Shown here piece after piece: positions 54,839 to 64,000 of a stretch of DNA of 64,000 nt. Within the stretch, counting starts at the first letter, position 1, and every line of letters starts with the position of its first letter. The notes beneath the pieces are model-generated. The model saw only the letters and a list, made by a program, of their open reading frames with translations. It was not told the DNA's origin and searched no databases. A program made the position numbers and the translations under genes. Source of the stretch: Kitagawia praeruptora (taxonomy: Eukaryota > Streptophyta > Magnoliopsida > Apiales > Apiaceae); NCBI GenBank assembly GCA_037693485.1, contig CM075350.1:123192001-123256000 (forward strand), read 5' to 3'.

Positions 54839-57800
54839 ATGCCACTCGGGAAGGGACGTCTTAAGCGATCATCGGGGAGTTCTTGTACCTCCACTACCAC
54901 CAAGGTGGTGTTTGTTGCTTTATGTGTTTGTGGCGTATATATGCTAACCCCAAGGCAACTATCCTCAGACACCAACACCACTACTCGAAGTGCTGTCTCC
55001 AAAAATAATTTGCGGATAACTAATCTGAAGCGAGGCACTTCTACTTCCATTGAGGAACCTGGTGATATTCCTAAGGATGCCATAAAAAACGAGGAAGATG
55101 ATATTGTTAAGGATTCTTCTGATCAAGCAGCAATAGTCAGTAACGATGATCAGAAGGAAGATATTTTGGATATGAATCCTGACAAACAGGATCCTTTATT
55201 TGATCAAGAAGAAAATCTTCTGACTACTGATGTTACAGATATTGAGCATTTACATACTAAAGATCAGCTGCCTGAAGAAAATGTGATCAAGTTATCTGAT
55301 CAAGGAGCAGACGTGAGTAAAGCCAATCTGAACGAAGATACTTCAAATGGAAATTCTGACAAACAGGATCAGGTGACCAAGAAATCAGAAAATCATGTGA
55401 CTACTGCTGCAGAGATTGAACATTTAGATAGGAAAGATCAACGGACTGAAGAAAGTGTAAAACAAGCAGCTGCAGCTCTGGAAGATAACGTGGAGGGATT
55501 GCAAGGGAAGGTTTTCAAAGAAAAACAACAGAAAACTCAGTTGCCTAAGGAGAGTTCCATGACACATAACCAGGGAACTGATCAGGAAATCACAACACAC
55601 ACAGATGACAAGAGTGAGTCCATCCAGAAAACTTTTAAAACTGTGTCCGATCATATTGAGCAAACTAAAGATAAACCAAGCAATTCCAAGAATGATGAAA
55701 GTAAGGATAGTGGAGAAAATCAAAACACTTCGGAAGATCATTACCAAGTAAAGCAAGATAGTGAGATAAAGAATAATCAAGTGGAGAATACAAAGCAAAC
55801 ACTCTCTGAGAACCCTGATGATAAACCAGAAGGCACCACTATTGAGTTATCAGAAGAAGAAAATGAACAGCGAATGGAACAACATCAACGGCAGGAAGAA
55901 GAACAAATAAGTAAAAATTTACAGGAGGAAGACTCGCAACAAGATGGGATCAGCACTAATCATGAAGGGGCAACAAGCAGGGATCGAATAGAGTATGATG
56001 AGGTAAATACTAATTCGACAGACTCAAGTGATCGACATAGCAGCAGTCAGGAAACAGCTGAAAAAGATAATCAACCCCGTCAAACCAATGAGAATAATAT
56101 GGACAATAAACAGCAAAATTCATCAAACTTTCCGGATGGGGAGAGCTCAGGTATACCAGAAGAATCAAAAGAGTCCATAAAAACATGGTCTACTCAAGAA
56201 GATCAATCTGATAACCACAAAGAAAGAAAAAAAGGCCCCTCAGAAGATCAAGATCGTAGCATTTACGGGTTCTCATGGCAGCTTTGCAACGTGACAGTAG
56301 GTGCAGACTACATACCTTGCCTAGATAATGAGAAAGCAATAAGCAAGTTACATCGAAAGCACTTTGAACATCGGGAAAGGCATTGTCCAGAGGAAGCTCC
56401 AACCTGCTTGGTACCTCTCCCGCAGGGCTACAAAACACCTGTTGAGTGGCCTCTCAGCAGAGAAAAGGTATATGTACAATCTATTTAATAATTGTGTTGG
56501 TTTCTAGAACCATTAATTTTGTTTCAAACATATGTATTGTTGTGACTTGCAGATATGGTACCATAATGTGCCTCACACTAAGCTCGCAGAAGTGAAGGGT
56601 CATCAGAACTGGGTAAAGCTATCTGGAGAATTCCTCACTTTCCCTGGAGGTGGGACACAGTTCATACATGGGGCCCTCCACTACATTGATTTCATACAAC
56701 AGGTAATCTAATTTTGCATTCCATGATCAGTCTCAAATAAATTTACAAACATATTATCTATGGCTGCAAACAGGCAGTACCTCAAATTGCATGGGGAAAA
56801 CACACTAGAACAGTGTTGGATGTCGGATGCGGGGTTGCTAGTTTTGGGGGTTACCTTTTTGACAGGGATGTTCTTACTATTTCTTTTGCACCAAAAGATG
56901 AACATGAAGCTCAAGTTCAATTTGCACTAGAAAGGGGCATTCCTGCAATCTCAGCCGTGATGGGCTCTCAGAGACTGCCATTTCCCAGCAGGGTCTTTGA
57001 TATTATCCACTGTGCACGTTGTAGAGTTCCTTGGCACGTAGAAGGTTCATCTCTATGTATATTTACATGCTTTATGAATTTCAAAATCAGATTCAGCACT
57101 CTTACATTTAATTTAACTTCTTTTTAAAGGCGGTGCTCTTCTTTTGGAATTAAATCGAATGCTAAGACCCGGGGGTTATTTTGTCTGGTCAGCAACTCCT
57201 GTGTACCAAAATCTAGAAGAGGATGTCCAAATATGGAAAGGTATATAAAAGTAATGTTTTCACTATTTCACTAGGGAAACTGCGAGAACACATAAGCTAT
57301 TGATTTTAGCATCTTGTCTGAAAGAGTCTTTATGATTTTGTTACAAGGTTAATATGTAAGAGCCGTACATTACTCTGTTAATATGGTTTATTAGCACTTC
57401 TCGACTAATATAAGCTCTTTAAAATTTAGAAATGTCCGCCCTAACGATATCCATGTGTTGGAAGCTTGTCACCATTAAGAAAGACAAATTAAATATGGTC
57501 GGTGCTGCCATTTACCACAAACCAGAATCAAATGAATGCTATGAAGAAAGAAAGCAAAAGCAACCTCCAATGTGTGGGGATGACGATGATCCAAATGCTG
57601 CCTGGTAGGATTATTTTGTTAAATCTATACTACATCAATCCATATATGAGTTTAAACTTTCTTACTACTTCTGAACATTGACGAACGTTCGTTCTTTGAA
57701 CTATCCATCTTCTAGGTATGTACCATTGCAGTCGTGCATGCACCGTGTGCCAACAGATAAGGCTGAAAGAGGTTCCCAGTGGCCTCAGGAGTGGCCTCGT

Positions 57801-58574
57801 CGTCTCCAGGTATCTCCATACTGGTTAAACCGATCCCAGATGGGGATCTATGGAAAACCAGCTCCAGATGATTTTTTAGCAGATTATGAACACTGGCAAA
57901 GCATAGTGAACAAGTCGTACCTAAGTGGATTGGGTATCAACTGGTCCAATGTGAGAAATATCATGGACATGAGAGCTGTTTATGGAGGGTAAATATAATT
58001 TTCCATCCAATACTACCACAAGTCTTTTTCTTCAACTAATTGATTGACCGATACAGTAAACCAACTGCATATGTAGGTTTGCAGCGGCCCTGAGGGACCT
58101 GAAAGTATGGGTTCTAAATGTGGTGAACATAGATTCCCCAGATACACTTCCCATAATCTACGAGAGGGGTCTATTTGGAATATATCACGACTGGTGCGAA
58201 TCCTTCAGCACATATCCTAGAACTTATGATCTTCTACATGCTGATCATCTCTTTTCCAGACTAAAAAAGAGGTAATAATTATGGATATATAGAACTTTGA
58301 CTTTACTGATTCTTGATGATGAGGAACAAATGCTTAAACCTACTTTGGCATTTTCAGGTGCAGACTTGCACCCGTGATGGCAGAGGTTGATAGAATAGTT
58401 AGGCCTGGAGGTAAATTCATTGTTCGTGATGAGTCCAGTGTTGTTAGGGAAGTAGAAAACTTACTAAAATCTTTACACTGGGAGGTTCACCTAACATTCT
58501 CTAAAAACAAGCAAGGCATGCTCAGCGCACAGAAGTCTGATTGGCGGCCAGAAATATATGCAGCAGCTTCCTGA
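54839..58574 (+). CDS. Probable Golgi pectin-type methyltransferase, PMT26/PMT27-like
   Basis: A member of the plant PMT (QUASIMODO2-related, DUF248/Methyltransf_29) family of Golgi type II membrane proteins thought to methylate cell-wall polysaccharides using S-adenosylmethionine. Nine exons with GT..AG borders: 54839-56467, 56553-56702, 56774-57044, 57130-57240, 57430-57604, 57716-57988, 58077-58271, 58358-58574; the frame stays open throughout (eight coding exons if the list is counted), predicting about 1006 residues. A short basic tail is followed by one membrane anchor (residues about 23-36, VVFVALCVCGVYML), then an acidic, Gln/Glu/Asp/Ser-rich stem to about residue 475. The catalytic part follows: WQLCNVTVGADYIPCLDNEK, the SAM motif VLDVGCGVASFGGYL, AQVQFALERGIPA, LRPGGYFVWSATPVY, and WSNVRNIMDMRAVYGG. 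It ends at a TGA at 58572. The long stem places it with PMT26/27, and it is longer than is usual. It appears intact. Confidence 0.93.
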
Positions 58575-58734
58575 TGATATCTTAAAAGACTTTGTAAATT
58601 TTGTTTGGATACTCTTATTTATTAAACAGGTATACTTTCTCAGTCGCATGTAGATACAGCCAATCAAATCAAAGTTTATTTGAATTAAGTGTCTACTTGC
58701 TATCCATCAGGTCACAAACCCCTTCTTTATTAGG
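58575..58734. other. 3' flank of the PMT gene
   Basis: Contains the likely 3' untranslated region; no further coding sequence. Confidence 0.4.
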
Positions 58735-58890
58735 ACAAGTGTCCACTTGCTACCCACTAGGTTATGGGTTCAAACCCTAAACAGTCTCTTTATGAAAAAT
58801 AAAAGGCTGCCAACATCGGGACCATTTCCAAACCTTACTAATGCAGGAGCCTTGTTGGTACGACCTTTATTAAATTTAACAAAAGTAGCA
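58735..58890 (+). repeat. Au-type SINE relic
   Basis: GGTTATGGGTTCAAACCCTA fits the B box of a tRNA-derived promoter. It is followed by AACAGTCTCTTTATG, AAAAGGCTGCC and GGAGCCTTGTTGGTACGACC, decayed counterparts of the body of plant Au SINEs. The 5' part is poorly preserved. Confidence 0.6.
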
Positions 58891-59618
58891 AAAGGAAGGC
58901 AGCCCCAATTTAGAACTCGTGCAACTTATTTATCATTATATATACAAGGTTCTCATCTCAGGTAATGGGCATGCATGCCTTCAAGATAGGCCCCTCGCAG
59001 GTATTAGCACAAACTTTAGAAACAAACTCTCAATGTAAAAGATAGGCCCCCTCCAAGAGGGGAATCAATACAACTTCAGCCCAAAGACCTTTAAGAGACC
59101 CATAGAGGGGAAAAAAAAAAACTTAACGAGCTTAAAGAGGCACACAATTTTTCTGGTAACAAAAAAATCTCTAGTACTAAGAAGTTAAAATTGCATTTTT
59201 GTGTAAAACTCACTTAATGCAAACCGTCATGCTTAATAGAATAGACAAATATTTTACAAGATTCCTACATCAAAACAAGCATATAGTCGAGGACAGTAGA
59301 TAAACTTAACTGGTAATTAAAGAGTTTATATCTGCGGCTCTGCCTATTTATTTTACTAAACAAATTCAAGTATTCAAACCAATAAAGTCATGTAAAAATG
59401 TGAACTAGAAAGTAATTTTTGATGAGCAGTTCACCGATCAAGTGCCATTAATAAATTTTGAAAAATGAACAAATAAACAAAACATATGATCCCTCCGGCA
59501 CACCCAATTTTTAAGATATGGACTGATCACGGAGATTAAGAAAAGTGAAGAAAATATGTGTAAGTTAGGGAGACCTACTAAAGTCGGGAAAGAAACATGT
59601 TAGTATAGGAAAATGTTA
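58891..59618. other. Intergenic stretch, no gene seen
   Basis: No supported feature; low-complexity AT-rich sequence with a CCCTCCGGCACACCC patch near 59491 that may be a decayed MITE end. Confidence 0.45.
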
Positions 59619-60462
59619 AAGCAAGTCCAATGCAAGATGCAAGGTTGCATATTTGCATCCACATATGCATATGCATAAATGCATACTTGGAGCCAAATTT
59701 GCATCCAAGGATACATATATGCATCTAGACACATCATCAAATGACCATAAATGTAATGCAAGTTGGTCTCATTTATATGAAATTTGGATGAGTTGGACAA
59801 AAAGTTAGTTCGATATGGAATTATTTGAATTTAAAATGCAATTAGCATTGGAGTGCATGTTAAATTTTAGCACCAAAAAGTGATTTTTGATGCTATATTA
59901 TGGCAATGGCTATAGCCATTTTGCATTTAGCATTTCCAATGGTGGTGTTATTGCTATAATATAGCATCCAAGAAAAAAACACCACTCCAATGGGATGCTA
60001 AACATGGATGCAAAAGAGCAAGATGCTATACTTGGTATAGAACCAAGTACAGATGTTGCTATAATTGCCACATAAGCATGCAAGTGATAAATGAATTAAT
60101 AAGTCTAGTGACAAACATAATTGTATATTTAAAGATTAGATAGTTGAAATATAGCTTTCTTTGGAAATGTTTTGTGTCATTTTGAAACTATACATTGGAG
60201 CACAAGTTCTAATTTAACATCAAAATTCACTTTTTGATTTCAATATAAAGCAATAGCTATACTCATTTTAGCACCACCATTAGACAAGTCTAGATGATGT
60301 GCCTAGATGCATAAATGCATCTTTGGTTTCAAATTTAGAACCAAATAATCAAGTATGCATATTTGCATCCAAGTATAAAACCCCTCTGGAGTTGCGTTTT
60401 TTAACATTTACTTCCAAATTATAGAAATAGAACCAACTTTAGCATTGCAATGGACTTGCTCT
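59619..60462. mobile_element. MITE-like inverted-repeat element rich in TTTGCATC-type motifs
   Basis: AAAGCAAGTCCAATGCAAGA at the left is inverted at the right as GCATTGCAATGGACTTGCTC. The interior repeats ATATTTGCATCCA and ATGCATA in both orientations. No transposase; a TTA-like flank would fit a Harbinger/Tourist MITE, but the duplication is not clear. Confidence 0.6.
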
Positions 60463-60514
60463 AATGGATGGGTCATCTTAATAAGGAAAGGGTCAACTGT
60501 CAAGAAATGAGAAA

Positions 60515-61685
60515 GGGTTAAGTATCAAAGTAGTCACTGAAGTGAAGACCATGTATCAAAAGTTCCACTCTAGTTATCGGGGTATCATTTGTACCACTTA
60601 AGTAATCGATAATGACAAGCCGTTAGTCAACATCAGTTGACCATGATGGAAAACGTTACAATAGAGTTGTGGAAGGGGTTAAGTATCAAAGCGGCCACTG
60701 AAGTGAACGTTATATATCAAAATCTTCACTCTAGTTATCAGGGTCTCTATTTCATCACTTAAAAAATAAAAAATAAAAATAAAAATAAAAAATAAGAGAA
60801 AAAATTATTATAAAGATTTATTTAATTATATTTGAATTTAATTTAAACTAATTTATGAGCACTATATGTGTTGTATAAAATAATGTAAATAATTAATGAA
60901 TTCGAATCTACCTTTTCTTATAAATGAACATTCGAATTATTAAAAAAATTTGATAAAATATAAAAGTGGTATCTTATTTTGTTTGAATAAATGAATCTGA
61001 ATGAAATTCAACTTCGTTTGTTGACTATAAGTGTTAGAGACCCTAAATTGGATCCCAAAAAAAAATTCTCGAATTATGTGGCATGGATAAAATTTTTCAT
61101 TCATTAATAAACAATTGTATTTAATGGGTATCCAGTTAGTTTTCTAAGAATCGCGTTTTAAAATTTCTCGATGACATGAATATTAAAATTCACTGAAAAA
61201 ATGAATAGTAACATGCATATAGGAGAACTAAAAACTACTTGCATGGAGTCCATTTTATTTAATTATGATATAATCAATCAGAAGGTGACACGTGTAATTT
61301 GGAAAATATTTTGCGATCCAAATTAGGATCTCTAGCATTTTTCTTATTTTTTTACAAATCCAATTGTTTTCAGCTATATTTTGACAGTCTACATATTTAA
61401 CTAAAATTATGAACAAGCCTCTGAAATTTAAGTAATTCTTCCATATATTAAAAAAAACATTAATGATGAAACAGAGACCCCGATAACTAGAGTGAAGATT
61501 TTGATATATGGCTTTCACTTTAGTGACCATTTTGATATTTAATTCTAACGTTTTCCGTTGGTCAACGGGTCAACACTAATGGAGTGTCATTATCGGTTAC
61601 TTAAGTGGTACAAATGATACCCCGATAACTAGAGTGAAACTTTTGATACATGGCCTTCACTTCAGTGACCACTTTGATACTTAAC
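60515..61685. mobile_element. Element with doubled long inverted ends
   Basis: GGTTAAGTATCAAAGTAGTC at the left is inverted at the right as ACTTTGATACTTAACC, with about 140 bp of matching sequence (TAGTTATCGGGGTATCATTT and inverse). A second nested pair of related inverted sequences begins at about 60676 and ends near 61540. The long inverted ends suggest a Mutator-like element. No coding sequence and no clear duplication. Confidence 0.65.
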
Positions 61686-62517
61686 CGGCGGCGCGGAAGG
61701 AGTAACAAACATCTTAATGGATAGAATGACAATTATGCCCAAAACTGATACATCCATTTATAGGAAAACACGTGCTGCCCAGCATAATTAGACAAACACT
61801 AGTTACAAGGCCACTTAGAGATTCCCTTTTGAGCATTCCCATTTATATTGACAAACAATCAAAGCTGACTCCAGTTTAGAGATTTTTGTCATCTTAAATC
61901 ATTTTAAGGCAGGTAGAGTTCTGCCAGTTAGAGTCTCAGAGATGCTATAGAACTACAGGCAAGCTACAGAGTACTACAAAATAAACAAACTAGATATATT
62001 CATCCCATTTTTATGCAGCACGTCTTGTTTAAAGTTGTTTGGTTTTTCGAGCCTTCATTGCTAAATAGTGAATATCACATGATGTATTAGCAATAGAGCG
62101 AGGGTTGTCTTTCGGTCTCTCGGATATCGACTTTCGGTCTCTCGGATATTGACAATAATTAATGCTACTCAGTAGCATTCAGAAACATGTATTTGATATT
62201 TCATGCTCTGTCAGGCAGGAATTTCTTGCAAAAGCTAAGGGGTTTAGGCTGTTTGGTGATGTGAGAACACTTTGCCATGGCAAATGGTCAGATTTCTTTT
62301 CATGCATACAATTGTAAGATATAATTTATATTCATAAAAGGGAACTGAATCATTAATAGCAGAAATCAAATTATATCAACATTTTCATAGAGATAACTAT
62401 AGCTTCACGAAGCTTCAAATGTTAAAACTATCATTCTATCAACGCATTTTGGAAAACCCAAGGGAAAAAAATATGGTAAAATCACCTTCAAGCTGTCAAT
62501 AACATTAAGTCTTCCCT
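61686..62517. other. Intergenic stretch, no gene seen
   Basis: Holds a short direct repeat (CTTTCGGTCTCTCGGATAT twice near 62110-62147). The stretch next to 62518 should contain the 3' untranslated region of the glutaredoxin gene. Confidence 0.45.
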
Positions 62518-62863
62518 TCAAACTTTGCTAAGATACTTCTGCAATTCACCATTCTCAACAGCATTTTGAAGATCTGAAAAACACAAGCAACATTCAAAAT
62601 TCCTTTTTTAATAAATGAAGAGTAATGGTAGAACAACTTACAAAAAAAATGTATACATATGCAATATGAGGTATAGAGTTGAGAGCTAACCATCAGAACC
62701 ACCGATATGCTTCCCATTCACAAATACTTGAGGGACAGTGCGGCGACCGACAAGATCTAGAAGTTCGTTCTGAATTTGATTTCCATCTTCTCGAAGATCA
62801 AGCTCCACAACAAAAGGCTGCTCATTTAGTTCACTGAATATGCGCTTTGTACGCAGACAATAC
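62518..62863 (-). CDS. Glutaredoxin, C-type (GrxC3/C4-like), last two exons
   Basis: Glutaredoxins reduce disulphides and protein-glutathione adducts using glutathione. Two exons are visible on the minus strand: 62691-62863 and 62518-62573, with GT..AG borders. Translation begins within the active site (YCLRTKRIFSELNEQPFVVE) and continues through VELDLREDGNQIQNELLDLV, the conserved TVPQVFVNG and GGSDDLQNAVENGELQ, ending KYLSKV and a stop. The TVP motif and GG(S)D block are the glutathione-binding elements. The first exon or exons, with the N-terminus and the first active-site Cys-Pro, were not found up to 64000 on this strand and probably lie beyond the window. The best family match is the secretory-pathway GrxC3/C4 group. 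Confidence 0.88.
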
Positions 62864-62950
62864 CTGATTCAAAACAAAAAATTAAGAGAGAGGTATGCAC
62901 ACATTCACAAATATATATACACACATTGAAGGATTGAGGGATAGAGAGAG

Positions 62951-62963
62951 AGGGGGGGGGGGG
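62951..62963 (+). repeat. Poly-G run in the glutaredoxin intron
   Basis: A run of about 12-13 G residues following GAGAGAGAGA, in the intron upstream of the visible exons. Prone to slippage. Confidence 0.8.
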
Positions 62964-63539
62964 GGAGCTAAAATCCGCTTCTTTTAACTTACACACTGAG
63001 AAGATAACTGAGCTAAATTTAGGGATGTAAACGTGACGAAGCGAACCGATTAACTATGTGTTTGTGTTCGTCTCTTTTGACTTTAAAATTTGAACTCAAA
63101 TGCGAGCATTTTGAAAATGACAGTGGGTTTGGCTCATCACGTATTATTTAAAGCCAACCATAAGAGCAAAAAGTAATTCAGTACATTGTAAAATTTGAAC
63201 CATAAGTACTAAATGATCCTCATAGGAAGACATGTAATTTGAGACCATGCAATAACGATCTCTATTGCACATTATGATTCAACTCGGTGAAATGTTGATT
63301 CCCTAAGAAATTTCGACGAATAGGTGAGGCGAGAAAATTGGGTCAATGAAAATAGGTAAATCGAAAAAAGTGTCAAGAAGTTTGCTCTTGATACCGATTG
63401 ATGAAGGACGAGTAGAGGAAAATGGTTTTAAACAGGAGATGGGCTAAACTAGAGCTCAAAACCTCGCAATTCTCTTAATGGGCTAAATTAAATTAGCAAC
63501 ATAAGTAATAATAACAATCTTTAATTTATATAAATACTG

Positions 63540-64000
63540 GCAATGTTGCATTGCACAGACTCTACATGTACTTGTACTAATTATGTATACATGGTACTGT
63601 CTCGTCGTCAAAGTGAATGAACCGGCTTCCCTAACTTTCTGTTGGACACGTCACATGACTACTGCCAGCTTGGACTACTGCCAGCTGTAAATATTTGTAG
63701 TTAGTTAGAGTAAGAGATTTTCCCGCCTACTTGGCTTGTATTTAAACTCTTGTACTTGTTCATTTCTGATTAACAGACTTAATACAATTTGTACAGTTCT
63801 TCTTCTTTCTTCTGCAACTCTTGTACTTGTACTAATTCTACTTGTTCTTTCTCTTTTGTTTTCCTATCATTGAGACTGATTCTTTGATCTGTGCGTAATT
63901 TTCACTTGTTTTGAGGTTAATCTGTGGTGTACTTATACTTGTGGTTGCGTATATTAGCCTTATTTCATAAAACTCTCATTTTCTCACAGTGCACACATTG
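63540..64000 (+). repeat. LTR-like sequence at the window edge
   Basis: TTGTATTTAAACTCTTGTAC followed by TTCATTTCTGATTAACAGAC and a pyrimidine-rich stretch has the texture of the promoter and R region of a Copia LTR. No boundary or partner copy is visible, so this is tentative. It probably lies within an intron of the glutaredoxin gene. Confidence 0.3.

Overview
This window is nuclear DNA from a flowering plant, almost certainly a eudicot. Its genes are intron-containing plant families (a SHI/STY zinc-finger regulator, a PMT-type Golgi methyltransferase, a C-type glutaredoxin). The rest is dominated by plant transposons: Stowaway, CACTA, Mutator, hAT and Helitron elements, a TRIM and a large Copia retrotransposon. 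No rRNA or intact tRNA gene was seen. The species cannot be named from the sequence.

Layout. 1-3.3 kb: a complete TRIM retrotransposon, several Stowaway MITEs, a CACTA terminal fragment, and a Mutator-like element nested in a MITE. 3.9-5.7 kb: a two-exon SHI/SRS gene (minus strand). 6.7-15.2 kb: no gene; a small Helitron, Stowaway MITEs, Mutator-like elements (one nested in a MITE, another with a hAT-like MITE nested in it) and foldback repeats. 15.5-25.1 kb: a mariner-like transposase gene (minus strand) and a small convergent ORF (plus strand), with Stowaway/mariner-type termini outside both. The small ORF is split by a 6.3 kb CACTA element that carries glycosyl-hydrolase-9 fragments and a 174-bp tandem array. 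25.2-30.0 kb: a second CACTA-like element carrying exons of the chlorophyll b reductase gene NYC1. 30.0-42.8 kb: a young, structurally complete Copia element on the minus strand (987/986-bp LTRs, 5-bp target duplication, gag, pol and a very large extra ORF). 43-52 kb: an LTR-like remnant interrupted by a third CACTA element carrying pieces of at least two unrelated genes. 52.1-54.4 kb: a minus-strand Helitron with a MITE inside. 54.8-58.6 kb: an apparently intact nine-exon PMT26/27-like methyltransferase gene (plus strand). 58.6-62.5 kb: a SINE relic and two inverted-repeat elements. 62.5-62.9 kb: the last two exons of a glutaredoxin gene (minus strand), whose first exon was not found in the window.

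The three host genes are unrelated and form no pathway. Three CACTA elements with different subterminal repeat families each carry host-gene fragments and no visible transposase, so they look like non-autonomous gene-capturing elements. The mariner-like gene shares its terminal sequence with the Stowaway MITEs around it and is a plausible relative of the enzyme that moved them. The most unusual signals are the roughly 30-copy ATCCGTTGAT motif scattered through LTRs, gag, pol and the extra ORF of the Copia element, and the possible two-gene mariner element.
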